Of a stretch of 64,000 nucleotides of DNA, positions 9,400 through 20,930 are shown in pieces. Each line of letters opens with the position of its first letter. Position 1 is the first letter of the stretch. Source of the DNA: Blattamonas nauphoetae (taxonomy: Eukaryota > Preaxostyla > Oxymonadida); the NCBI GenBank assembly GCA_033064195.1, contig JARBJD010000320.1:1-64000 (forward strand). The letters run 5' to 3'. Both the position numbers and the translations under genes were made by a program. The notes beneath the pieces are model-generated. The model did no database searches. It saw only the letters and a list, made by a program, of their open reading frames with translations, and was not told the origin of the DNA.

Positions 9400-11096
9400 G
9401 GGTAATGCTACGCGCAGTCCGCGTAATGACTAGAGGCAGTCCGTGTTTTTGTGCTAGAGGCAGTCCGACTTTGCTAGGGGCAGTCCGCACATTGCTAGGG
9501 GCAGTCCGTTGTTTTCAGGGCTATTGTTACAAGTTTTCACACTTTTACTTGAACTATGATCACAATAACACATCGTTGTATTCCAATTCAGTGAATATAA
9601 AAAGATTAGTGAATTGATGGCGGTCTACGAAGACCTTTGTTTGTTCTGACCGATTGTGAGAGATATGTGGAGTTTGTAGTCAATCAATCTGAATAACACT
9701 GATCATGAAGGATAAAATGTGATACAGAGATGATGAACCATATTGTTTCCATTTCAAAGCAGAGTGACCCACATTTTCTTTGACGATGTTTCTTGAAATA
9801 TATGAAGGGAACCTTAAAACCATTGGCAAAAATCCTTCATTTCTCCATATTTTTCATGAAGTTGATGATTCGTTTTGAGATGTATCACTCTTGGATCCTT
9901 GTTTTTCATGGCCTAAAATCAACTGTCACAATTTTCGCTTGTTGAGAAGGAGGAGCTTAGAAGGACGAAAAAGGAAGAAGCCAGACTCTCTGCTGAGCAA
10001 GTGCTCTCCCTCACTCGAGCAACTACCCTCTAACTGACCTCTCGGTCCAACCACCAGCGGCTTCACTGTCAGTGCACCTACACTCACTCTGACAAGTGCT
10101 TCACTCTCTCCATATCCAACATAAACTCAGCCTCTGTCATCCATCGTGTCATCTTCATCATTGACACGGAGACATTGCATTTCATTCCAATCTCCGCCGA
10201 GATTGGACTGTTGGTCGTCCTCAGAGCGGTTGAGAACGGCCTGATCATTCGCTATGTGATAAAAGAGCTCAACAAAAGTCATTTCCTATTTCCAAAATGA
10301 CATTCGACGAGACAATGGAGAGAAGTGGAGAGAACGATGATGAAGAAAAAAGGAAGAGGTCACAGGTGCAGCTGTATCAAACCCTTCTCGAGGATACTGC
10401 ACTTCTGATGGGACGCACGATGCAACAGCGAGATGGCATCGCATCGATGGAATCATCACTCATCGATAAACCAATGCACTTTAGCGGGAAGTGGAGAACG
10501 AGGAAGAGACGATTCGATGCAGTCGGACACAAGAATGAGAGCAGGAATTGCTCATATCTTGTTGCGTTTCCTTCTTTCAAGACGATCGTTGTTTCTTTCT
10601 TTTCAGAAGATTGATCAGGAACAGAGACTCTGATGATGACTGAGCAACAGTAAAACCATTCAATTTCACCATAATACTGCCCCTTCCTTCGCCTTCGTCA
10701 CAATTTTTACGAAATCAAACACACTCTTTCACTTTCCTTTTATGACAGAGAAATTATGACTAAACATAGATAAAATACAGTTTTGAAGCAAATGGGAGTA
10801 GGGCCATCGTTTTGAACAACTGTCAATGGAAGGTTTCGATCAAACCCAGCGATGTGAAATCGACCCCTAAATCCACGAGATTGGCTCTGAATACGGTCTG
10901 AATTTTCTCTCAATATGTATAATCCATCCCTCCTTCGTGTCGACCATCACAGAATTCCATCCTCGTCATCACTGACGTAAAATAACCCGGACTGCCCCAA
11001 GCAATAAGCGGACTGCCCCTAGCAAAGTCGGACTGCCCCTAGCACAAAAAACCGGACTGCCCCTAGTCAAAACGCGGACTGCGCGTAGCACTACCC
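9400..11096. mobile_element. TIR transposon 1, non-autonomous, with five-fold GCAGTCCG iterons
   Basis: 1697 bp flanked by the 9-bp duplication ATCGAGGAA (9391-9399 and 11097-11105). Inverted repeats of 109 bp (9400-9508 and 10988-11096) start GGGTA and contain five copies of the octamer GCAGTCCG at intervals of 22, 24, 20 and 21 bp, identical in spacing at both ends. Nine-base duplications fit Mutator-like elements; no transposase is present, so family is inference. It interrupts the ARM-like gene close to its end. Confidence 0.85.
10034..10300 (+). other. Coding-like fragment inside transposon 1
   Basis: An 88-codon open frame without a start, ending at TGA 10298-10300. It includes CFTLSISNINSASVIHRVIF, then DTETLHFIPIS and ENGLIIRYVIKELNKSHFLF. 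Alternating beta pattern and the position of the hydrophobic blocks recall the N-terminus of a sliding-clamp-like protein of the Hus1 type, but this is weak. It may be a captured host-gene exon. The downstream frame at 10297-10614 (105 codons) shows nothing recognisable. Confidence 0.25.
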
Positions 11097-11264
11097 ATCG
11101 AGGAAGACACAGCAGAAGGTGTGAATGACATTGCAGTTCGCTTCAGATCTTCGATGGCATTCAATTCGGACGAAGAGTGATCAGGCTGGATCGTCTGCCG
11201 AACCTTCAGCTTTCCTTCTACGGATTTGGATTGGTGTATTCTTCATTTTTCCATCTCGTCTCAC

Positions 11265-12153
11265 CAGTCACGGACAAAAGTAAGTGGCCACCCCTTCCTG
11301 CATTTATGAACAGATGATTTTTCACACTTTTTTCGTAAACACTTCACATTCATGAAAGACGGTAATTTTTCAAATATAAAACAAGAATAGTGTGGTGAAG
11401 TGGAAATCAAGAGATTTGACTGATGTGCCCTGGGAGGCACTTTTGATTGCGGATGTCACAATATGTCTCCTCTTCCAAGAAGAGGAGATGTGACCTGTAT
11501 AGTCTGTTCCTCCACTGAGAGCTCTCAACTTCCACTCCTCTCAGAGATACTGGAGGATCCGCGACGAAAAAGTGTGTTTTCTCTCTTCTTCATCCCTCTT
11601 CTGACATCCGTGCAACTCTTCCAACCTCTTTAACTTGTCGTCAGAATGCTTTTTCTCTCCTTGTTCGATCGAGAGCTGACAATTGTGGTGTGAAAAAATG
11701 TGGGAGAAAATGTGCGAATCTCATGTTCTCTACAGCAGGTCTTTACAATTGAGAGAAAGTGAGAATACTTAATAACATCGTCAGAGAGAGAGTTTGATGT
11801 CTTTACAAAGCTGGCTGAAGAGGGATGAAGAAGAGAGAAAACACACTTTTTCGTCGCGGATCCTCCAGTATCTCTGAGAGGAGTGGAAGTTGAGAGCTCT
11901 CAGTGGAGGAACAGACTATACAGGTCACATCTCCTCTTCTTGGAAGAGGAGACATATTGTGACATCCGCAATCAAAAGTGCCTCCCAGGGCACATCAGTC
12001 AAATCTCTTGATTTCCACTTCACCACACTATTCTTGTTTTATATTTGAAAAATTACCGTCTTTCATGAATGTGAAGTGTTTACGAAAAAAGTGTGAAAAA
12101 TCATCTGTTCATAAATGCAGGAAGGGGTGGCCACTTACTTTTGTCCGTGACTG
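11265..12153. mobile_element. Foldback element with 336-bp inverted repeats
   Basis: 11265-11600 and 11818-12153 are inverse copies, apparently almost perfect, leaving a 217-bp centre. Termini read CAGTCACGGACAAAAG. The trinucleotide CAC flanks both sides (11262-11264, 12154-12156) and may be a target duplication. There is no coding capacity. Near-identity of the arms indicates a recent origin or arm homogenisation. It lies exactly between the 3' flanks of the two tail-to-tail ARM-like genes. Confidence 0.8.
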
Positions 12154-12786
12154 CACAGTTCGGTTGTGTGAGTATGCAAAAACTGTCATCTCATGTTTGA
12201 TTCAACATGATCGTCATTCCCCTGAGCGTATTCTCAAAAATCCTTTTTCATTGATTCTTTCTCATCCAAAATGACTGTGAAATGAAATGTAACAATAAAA
12301 AACACGTCTGTGGATATCAGAAGAAAGAAAGTTGACTGTTCGACAGACAATCCAGCCTGATCAGAACAGAGCCGAATTGAACGAAGACAGAATCCGGAAC
12401 CATGATGCGAGATCTTTCACATCCTCCGGAGTGTCCACCTCGATCCCCACAACTCGCAGTTCGAAGGCATCATCCCACCCTTCTTCCCTCAGAAGCACTT
12501 CTCGCCTCTTCTGTCTCTCTCGTTTCTCTCGATCCCAAATAAGAGTTCTGTGCAGTACGTCCTCAAAGATTTGTGCGAAGTGGATTTCGTTCTCCATCAC
12601 GACCATCTGTCCCACTTCCCATTTCACGAGCTCAGACACAAACTCAGCATCGTGTTCGTCTGAGTCGAATTCCATGTTTACGACATGAAAATGAACCATG
12701 CAGAGACTGATATCGAGGCAAGGGAGGTCTGTTCCATCCAGGATGAGATTATCCCAATTGTGGAAGAGGAAGATGATGTATTTCTT

Positions 12787-14566
12787 GGGGCCGACTATAT
12801 CTCATCAAGCATTCCATCTATATCTCATCAAGTTTTGATCAAGGGTTTACTCTTTCCCTTAATAGTCTTTTTTCACCGACTGACTCTCCTGTTTTTCAGA
12901 CTCAACACATCATTCTTCTCTTCATCTCACTGTAATTCTCTCTATTTTCAACATTTTTGGTGGAATATAGCCCCTTCTGTTGTTTCTTACAAACTGTGTT
13001 GATCGAACCATTGATTGTTTCTTTCCTTCTTCGAGAATCAGGAACTGTGGTCTCATCTTCGTTATCTCGAAGTTTATGGACTAGTTCTATGTGCAACATC
13101 TCGATACCGATGTGAAATGACGCGTGTTTTTACCGTCTACAATAGACGCTGGCGACTTCATGCTTTCAGAGCCTGACTGTCTTGAAGGAGTGGTTGTCAC
13201 AAAGCCCAGCGATCGTCGTCCGAAGACACCCACAAGCAGCACTCTCCAGTTGGACACCGTCGCTAAGAACGTCTTCGCCGACCATCCGAACATGAAGCTG
13301 TATCGAGTCCTGATCGCTCTCCACACAACCTTTAATCTCCCCCCTGGCGAATATACGCTTGTTTGCCAGCTGCTTGGTTCAATTGTGGCTGTCCTTTTCC
13401 GCGCTGAGTCGATGGAACAGTCGCTGCTGCTGCCAGACTCGGAGGAGACGATCTCGATTGGGAAGATCGACAAACTGCATCTGCACACCATGTATGCCGA
13501 CGAGGCGATGATGAAGGAGTTCTTGACAGAGGCGCAAAGGGTCTGGTCTTTCTTCGTATTCATTTTCTGGTTGTCTATCACTCTCTCCAAAGACCGTCCG
13601 AAGTGTCTGTCTGACAGGCGTTCATCAATTCCGCAACACTCTTTGTCAAGCTCTCCCGACACGTGCCATGCACGACCAGATGGCCGACGTTCCACTCACC
13701 CCCACTCGTCCTCGCACTGTCGCCACAAACGTCAGAGGCACTCCACAATGCAACACACGAGCTGGCTCGTCGATGTCGATTCGATCCAAAACAGCGATGA
13801 GAAACAAACGAGGAACAAGATCGGCGACGACCCTATCTCGCAACTCAAAATGACAGTTGTCTTCACCCATCCTCGTTCTCGCTCCCACCGAAGAAGTTGG
13901 ATGAGGTTCCGATGTGGCACTGCACTTCTGTGCTGATCCCCCATCTCTCGTTCTTCACATGCAAGCCACTGCCCGAAGACTGGATTCTGCTGCTTCCGCA
14001 GAACAAGGCGTCGCAGGACAGAGAATTGCGGATATTTTAACGGACGGGACAAGATTGGACGGAGCGATCGGGGATGTACGACGAGGATGACGACACACAC
14101 ACAGATTCAGCCTACATCGAAGTCGAAACAGAGTGGACAGATGAGTTGCTAGGAGGTTTTTGATCATTTGAAGGAGAAAGACGAGATAGAGAGGAAAGAG
14201 ATTGGAGAAGGAGCCTGAAGAGTGTCTTGTTCTATTTGACCAATAATTTTTAACTTTTTTACGAAAATTGTTTCAATCCCGCAAAAACAACCGATAGGAG
14301 ACCAGCTGTCACGATGTCTAATGTTCAGAATGAAACAATCAATGGCTCGATCAACACAGTTTGTAAGAAACAACAGAAGGGGCTATATTCCACCAAAAAT
14401 GTTGAAAATAGAGAGAATTACAGTGAGATGAAGAGAAGAATGATGTGTTGAGTCTGAAAAACAGGAGAGTCAGTCGGTGAAAAAAGACTATTAAGGGAAA
14501 GAGTAAACCCTTGATCAAACCTTGATGAGATATAGATGGAATGCTTGATGAGATATAGTCGTTCCC
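12787..14566. mobile_element. TIR transposon 3, non-autonomous, 236-bp TIRs with a 23-bp iteron
   Basis: 1780 bp flanked by GTATTTCTT (12778-12786 and 14567-14575). The inverted repeats 12787-13022 and 14331-14566 are almost identical and begin GGGGCC or GGGAAC followed by GACTATATCTCATC. The word CTCATCAAG occurs twice near each end with a 23-bp period. The AT-rich repeats enclose about 1.3 kb of G+C-richer, coding-like DNA. Same duplication length and G-rich termini as the other three elements. It interrupts an exon of the copy-2 ARM-like gene. Confidence 0.85.
13127..13560 (+). other. Coding-like cargo in transposon 3
   Basis: An open stretch with convincing protein texture: LQLDTVAKNVFADHPNMKLY, ALHTTFNLPPGEYTLVCQLL, LHLHTMYADEAMMKEFLTEA. 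It is followed by a candidate 51-bp intron and, at 14050-14163, by an acidic tail ending EWTDELLGGF and TGA. I cannot name the protein. Codon texture differs from the A+T-rich TIRs, so the simplest reading is a captured host-gene fragment, as in Pack-MULEs. Confidence 0.35.
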
Positions 14567-15707
14567 GTATTTCTTGGCTGGCTCGAACACAAAAACACGA
14601 GCGAGCTGAAGGTGTTCCTCATAGATCTCGTCATCTTCATCGTCTTCGACTGGGCTGGTCATTTGTGAGAGAAAGCACGTGAGTCCAATATGAGTTTCTG
14701 CATCGGACAGAGGAAGAGAGACGAAATCGACAGTCTCAAACATCTTCCCAACGAGATTCTCCGAACACCACCTTTTCTTCATCCCAAGAAACGTACGGGA
14801 GAGGTGGATGAGGGCTTGAATGGCATTAATTCTGATGTGTCTGCTTTCGAGTTTGAGAGACTGGAGAACAAGGTCAGGAAATGAGGAATCATCGAGAACA
14901 ATCGATTGGAAGGTTGATTTGTGGGGATTTTCGTTGGGGACATCAAAATTGACGAAGAATTGCCATCCCTCGGCCACAAAGTCTTCGCATTTAGCTCGAA
15001 GAGTTTGGAGAGGATTGGTCATTTGTGTTTCAACTCCAGATAGTGATGGAGTGGCTGGAGAGGTCGGAGTGATGAAGTTCAGAGAAGTGATGAGAATGTC
15101 TATGGACGAGATTGTCGAGAGAACAGTTGGGAGGGCGTCTTTCACAAAGAGAAAGAAACCTTCAACGATCTTGTTATCGACCTGAATTGACGAGAAATGA
15201 CAAGAGATGAAGAAGAGAGACAAATCACACTTTGATTGGAGGCGATCCCTTCACCACGAACAGGATGAAGTTCAAAAAACGTGAACAGAAATCAAGAGAA
15301 TGTGTGACGATGGATGGATTAGTATTCATCAACTCGATGAAATTCGACAGATTTTGATGATCGATCGGGATGTGTGTCCGGAATTCGGAGAAAACAGTTC
15401 GGACTTTCTTGGACAGGGCTGCCAGGAATGAGAGACCAGAATATTGTTGGAGAGGGGAAGACGAGGGGATAATGGGTGATGGAAGAAGAGTGAAAGCAGA
15501 TGGAACCCGTTTGATAACCATAGTGAGAGTGTTGAGGGAATGGATGGCGCTTTTGAAATGATGAAAGAGGGATATGTGAGCCAACGTTGTAAGAACTGTT
15601 GGTGAAGGAGTTGATTCTTCAATTTTGTCGAATGTGGCATATACAATCTTCCCGTATCGGTGAAAGAGCGAGTCGATGATTTCAGGATCAGAAAAGAGTG
15701 ATTCCAT

Positions 15708-16480
15708 GCAAGAACAACACTGAACACAAATGAAGAAGAAGAAAGAAATCAAAAAAACCGATTCTAATGCAGGACAGGTCCACCACTCTCGGAATTTAGT
15801 CAAGACGAAAAGAGTGATCCCCGACGAAATCGATGTTCGACGGAATGGCGGCGATTTCGAATCTGAAAGAAGACAAAGCAACAGGCACCATCACACAGAA
15901 GAAAATCACAAACACAGAATGTCAATCAATTTCATCAATTCACCCTGAGAAGCGAGAATGAGCAAAACTGAAAACGACACACGGCAAGTCGGGATGAGGG
16001 CGTTCCATGACACAATGGAGACAGGAATGGACACCAATCACCAAATGTGTCTGTCTCGATATTTTCTAAAACAATCCCAAAATCGTCAAAAGAAGGTGAA
16101 GGCGAAAAAACAAAACAACACACCACCTGCCACTCTCTGCAATTCTCCAAGTGTCTCAATCAAGATATCGTCATCATCATTCTTCAATCTTTCGAGAAGC
16201 GACGAGATGTTCGACTGAGATGCAGAGAGAGTGAAAAGGAAGAAAAACGACAAACACTGTTCCATGGGGTTTCGCGAGTCACCAGGTCATGAGAACTGAC
16301 GTCGTTCTGTATAAATAGTTTGGGATACATGATGTATCTTCCAAATGTGGTTTCTACGAGTCTGAAAGAAGTCCACTATGTTCAGATCACTTCTTCCCAC
16401 ACTTTGTTTTACAGAACTCCTTCGTTGTACCCCGTCTTGAATTGAAGAAATCAAGGAACTTGATCTCTCAGTCTTCTAGA
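15708..16480. other. Divergent intergenic region
   Basis: Between the minus-strand ARM-like gene (start 15707) and the plus-strand large gene (start 16481). The first 190 bp resemble the sequence upstream of the paralogue at 8611 (words such as TGTCTTCTTTCAGATTCG), so they may hold a 5' exon or shared promoter. TATAAATA-like sequence occurs near 16311. I see no gene in the rest. Confidence 0.4.
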
Positions 16481-19400
16481 ATGAAAAGTATGACTAACGT
16501 TTCTGTCACGACAGCTGAGAAAAATCCGCTCGAACGATTCGATGAACTTCTCGGCTCATACTCAAACCCACACATGATTGATCCTCAATGGTGTCATAAC
16601 TCTCTCGTTGATCTTCTTCAGAGTGTGTTTTTCTTGCCATTTTCGACACGTCTCCTCTTGTCAGGGTATTTGAACCACATGACCAAAGAACAACGAAATG
16701 ATCTCCTTCGTCGTTTTGGTGCCGAAATGTCTCGGCGCGATTGTCAAGTTCGCTCTTTTCGTTCATTATCCTCTTTTTTATGCTTTATTCTTCTCCAGAA
16801 CGTCAATGTCGACTCGCTTGCCACAATCGGTCTGTCTCTCATTTCCTGATTGTTTCAGTGTCATCCGATGAAGATGTGATTGCTCTGTTCCACACTTCGG
16901 GAATCTCTCATTCGATTCTCCGACAGATCCAACCGAATCAGACCAACAATCATCGACTCATTCAACTTGTCCAACTCTCTGAAATCTTTTCCCTGGTCTC
17001 GATTGAAGCTCTCTCAGAAGATCTTCCATCTTTTTTCCGCAATCTACTTTGCGAAACTGAGCAATATCTGGAAAACGACGATCCAAATGGTCGATCCTCT
17101 TTTTCGAGTTTTGTGGACATTCTGTGCAATGAAGTGATGGCGTGTGTCGTCCTTGGTATTGATGATAGAGTTTATGAAACTGTCGTCTCCAATTTCCCTG
17201 TCTTTTCGGAAACTCTGTCTCGAAAGGGGCGCCATGACATTTTGGCAAGACCCGCTTTTGGCATCTTTCAAAAGACCATCGAAATCTCATAAAATATACA
17301 TGTTTGGATTTTCAATGCTTCATTCATCGGTCTCTTCAGGATCCAGTGGAGAGGATCGCCGCCTTCATCAATCTTTTCCACCCGCTGACTCTTTCGATAA
17401 AATTTGGTGACATCAATCATTCCATGAATCTTCTGTCTCAATGTCTCCAACATACTGCCACATTTCTGAATGGTGTGCCATTTTGATCATCCTCACTCTT
17501 TCATCTCTTCCTCAGCCCATCCCGACCTCTTCGACTCGTTTCTCAGCACAGTCGATCTCTCCTCTTCTCCCTCCGACACTCCCTTCCGCCACGATCGACA
17601 CCTCAACCTGATCTCCGCACTCAGCCAGTCTTCCTCTCCTCTCTTCACCAAACTCAGCGAACCGCTCCTCGACCCAACATTCCACCTCCACTCCCTCCTC
17701 ACCCCTCGCTCGTTCACCGACCCTGCCAGCTCTTTCATCCGCATGGCCAGCACAAACCCTTCCTTCTTCCGCCGCATCGTCGAGACGCACGCTGTATTCG
17801 TTTTGGACCTCGCTAGTTTCACAGCAGTGAGATCAGTTCGAGTGGTGCCTGACTCGCCATCTGAACCGCACTGTGTGGACTTTGGGAGAATGACACAGAA
17901 TTGGATTGTGCTTCTAAAAGCGATGGCAGAAGCGAAGCTGGATCTGACACTTCACAGCAAAGACTTCAACTCACTCCCGTTGTTTCTTCTCACTCTCCTC
18001 GTTCTCTCCGCTGCGAGCACGAACGACGAGTTGTCGTCAGCTGCTGTGTCTGTCTTCTCGAACCAGTTTGGCCTGTCCACACCTCACACCGAGGCACTCC
18101 TCTTCGCCACTCCGACGACATTCCCAATCAATGATGCATTCACTCCTCGCCATTCGCATGAACTCGAAGATTCAGAGCACGCCAACTCACTTTGTCAATC
18201 GATTTGTGCCGAAGCTGGTCGTTGTGTGGCGTTGATGTCTCTCTCTGACATCTCGCTCACTGACAGTTCACTCAAGTTCGCCGGAGTGCTCGGGCCAACT
18301 GTCGTTGGTTGTCTTGTGAACGCACTTCACTCGACCACGACATTCCCTCACTCCTTCCCCTTCTTCTCTCCCGAGCTGCGCGGATTGTCACAACGGCCAA
18401 GTGTGTGGAACGACAGCAGCCAACCATCTGCACTCGCTGCACTGACAACACTGGCCGACATCGAAATCAGCCTCGCCTTCAACCTTTCAGATCGGAGATT
18501 GAACATGAGTCCAGAAGACGAGTCGAGAAGACACACCATCTTGATTCATCTCTTCCCTTTTCTTGGACCAGAATCCCAAACCAAATTTCTTTCGTCGTTC
18601 CACACATTCTACAGATCAAAGAATCAGAAAGTCCACCACTCTTTCCCTCGAATGGTGGAAGGCTTGTTGGAGATGGCGACTGTGAATTCCTACAACACTC
18701 CCATCGCTCTCCTCAAAGAAATGAGAAGAGTGACAGAACTCGTCATTCACACCAATCCAGTTCCTCTCTCCTTCGGAAACATATTCACACCTGCATCACC
18801 ATTCGAGGAGTCAATCGTCGAGAGGCTGAAAACAGCTGAGGGTGAGGAGAGATGGAGACTTTTGACGCAGCTGATTGTTGTTTCGAGGAGCGATTTCGCT
18901 TTTGCAGACGAACTGATGCGAACGGAGAACGACGCCAAAGCCCTTCTCATCTTGTCTGTTCCCATGATCCGAATCACCCCTCGTCCAAACCTCCATCTCA
19001 ACACAAATCTCGCAGCCTTCGACCGCATTGTCGAGTTGGCTGGTCATGTCAACAATCTTCACCTAATCGCAGCAGCCCTGCCTCACATTGTCGACACTGT
19101 CGAATCATGCATCCATCCTCCTGTCACTGAAATAGCGCTTAGTTTTCGCCGAAAACAAGCCCTTCAAGACGTTGTCTTTCATTGCCTACGTGCGATGCAT
19201 ACTCGGCGTCGTGAAAGAGTGGAGGAGGGAGGCGTTGCGGGGAAGGATGAAGTATCTTCACAGATTGTCGGGCCTTGTTTAAAATTGATGCAATTCCTGA
19301 TGAACGACAAGTCAATTGATCCACCCCCTTTCGTCGACGGTCTGGTCTCGCTGGCACTGACAGCGGATCTCTCTCTTCTCCGCTCGATCCTGCTCGTTCT

Positions 19401-20553
19401 GCAGGAGTTCGAAGAGCGAACCCGAAACACCCCAATGCCTTTCTCGATCACCAGAGCCACCACTCCTTTCAAAGGCATTCGCAAATCATTCGTCACCCAA
19501 CAACCACTTCCGTCCATCGTTGCCTCCATCCTTCTCTCTGCCGGTATCGACGAAATGCAGACTCGTTCTCAACAAAAGGTTCCTTTCCCATCTTCAGGAT
19601 TCTTTCGTCTTCTGACTCCAAAAGATGACTCGAAATCACTCCCTCAACTTCTTCGAGGTCTGAACGAGACTCTGATTTCTGACATCGCAAAGGAAACAGC
19701 CATGATTGTCTGTCTCATTGTGGTGGAGAGAAAAAAGTGTTCTTCACAAGTTCTGAACTCTGATGAGTCATCTGGAACCAATCTCGATCATTTGAACAGA
19801 CACGCGACATCCCAGCAGCTCTTCCTCACTCTACTCGGACTAATTTTTCCAGTCGATCCATCGCGCGTCTCCGCTTCCACACTCCTTCCACTCGCTCCCT
19901 TCCTCACTCGAATTCTCACAATTGTCGTGCCTTCATCGCCGGACAGAACGGAGCTTTGTTCCGTGCAGGTCGAACACTCCCAACTACTGAACTCGTTCCT
20001 CTCTCTCGTTCTGTCTCTCATCCGCACAGGAACTCCATCCACTCTCTCCACCCATCCTCTCTCCTCTCTTCTCTCCGTCCTGTCCATCGCTCTTGTCCGT
20101 CTGGATACTATCCCATCATCGCTGCCACTTTTCAACCGATTCTGCGACCTGCTCAATCTGAGTGATCATCGGTCGAACCCAACAGTGAGGCATGTTGTGC
20201 TCGCTCTGTGTCAGGAAGGGATGGAGGACAGAAGCAATCTCTCTCTTGACACGTTTCAGTTGACTTTTCTGAATGTCTGGACAGGAGCAAATGTCCAACG
20301 CCATGTCGATCGAATGATACCCCATCATTTAGCAGTGGGTGCTTTTCCATTAGCCTGGCCCAACCGTCTCGTTTGGGCAGTTGGTCCACCTGTTCACCAG
20401 CCACCGATTCACCCTCCTGCAGCAGTCAATGCTCCTCGTGTTGATGGATTTGGTGTTCGTCCGCTCCCTCGATTTGGACAAGTCCAACATCAACACGATG
20501 AACCGTTCCATCGTCCACAATTTGGTCGACCAGCTTCGCCAAATCCTGACTAA
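16481..20553 (+). CDS. Large ARM/HEAT-like protein, multi-exon (copy 1)
   Basis: About 1200 residues of leucine-rich helices. Start MKSMTNVSVTTAEKNPLERF at 16481 (an ATG at 16490 is equally good). Introns read directly: 16623-16664 (42 bp), one of about 50 bp near 16748-16798, a 29-bp intron at 16830-16858, one ending near 17338, and one ending near 17513 whose acceptor precedes AHPDLFDSFLSTVDLSSSPS. The long last exon (about 17514-20553) is uninterrupted. A second copy at 52093-57258 has the same exon layout. Compared with that copy, this one carries a TAA at 17290-17292 where the other has CAA, and CAA at about 20300 where the other stops, giving a Pro/His-rich tail of some 90 residues here. 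Function unknown. Confidence 0.6.
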
Positions 20554-20930
20554 TTCACTTTTGGGAAACAATTTGAAAAAACAACTTCGTGTTTGCCTTG
20601 TGAGGTCAGTCTGGGCGTGAGACTGTGATTGATTGGCGTCTTCCTTTTCTTCGTCATTCAAACAATCTTCATTCATGTTTATTCCCGAATATCTCTTCTT
20701 CTCGTTCTTCTCGTTAATCGTGGCTTGTTAATCAGTTTTTCAGTCAAGTAGGAGAGTAACAGAAAGATAGACAATATAGTGGATATTCTGAGTGAAGTGA
20801 AACGATAGAGAAAGACGTTTGGCGAGGAGAGTGCTTGTCATACCGAGAACCAACAACCTGACCGACAGCTCGGTGGAGGAGAGAAGAGAACAGGCTTCTG
20901 TTCGTTTGTCAGGGATCCTGGAGTGTCGTG
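20554..20930. other. Convergent intergenic region
   Basis: Between the stop of the large gene and the stop of the minus-strand ARM-like gene. No gene, repeat or RNA seen. Confidence 0.4.

Larger units (their letters stand above)
8611..11180 (+). pseudogene. ARM/HEAT-like family gene (copy 1), internally deleted and split by a transposon
   Basis: Starts MESLFSDHEACKDCVSDAWG, 264 codons before the insertion. It encodes leucine-rich amphipathic helices (FPDLVIQSLKLESR, FTKDVVKALVHISIGF) typical of armadillo/HEAT-like folds, which is inference. Compared with its paralogue on the minus strand (15707-12361) it lacks about 230 residues between the MESLFSD start and the AWGFFVDLN block. A transposon (9400-11096) sits near the 3' end with target duplication ATCGAGGAA. 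Skipping the transposon and one duplication copy, the frame runs GIEEDTAEGVNDIAVRF to a TGA at 11178-11180. Its 5' flank and 3' flank also match those of the paralogue. Confidence 0.6.
12361..15707 (-). pseudogene. ARM/HEAT-like family gene (copy 2), split by a transposon
   Basis: Starts MESLFSDPEIIDSLFHRYGK at 15707. The exon runs to codon SPPIK, a 49-bp GT-AG intron follows (about 15175-15230), then VDNKIVEGFFLFVKDALP and further helical repeats such as FPDLVLQSLKLESR. A 1780-bp transposon sits at 12787-14566. With it removed the frame continues FEPAKKYIIFLFHNW and ends GWDDAFELRVVGIEVDTPED... at the TGA at 12361. So the gene is complete apart from the insertion, about 600 residues, all helical, no signal peptide. 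It is the longer relative of the copy at 8611. The 3' ends of the two genes face each other. Cellular role unknown. Confidence 0.6.

Noticed and set aside
13087-13695. 202-codon minus-strand frame in transposon 3
   Set aside because: The plus-strand reading over the same bases has better protein texture; the minus one is Ser/Arg-rich shadow sequence.
9400-14566. hAT-type assignment of the TIR elements
   Set aside because: hAT insertions give 8-bp duplications; all four elements here are best delimited with 9 bp, and the extra base is supported by coding-frame comparison at 9391-9399 and by the empty paralogous sites.
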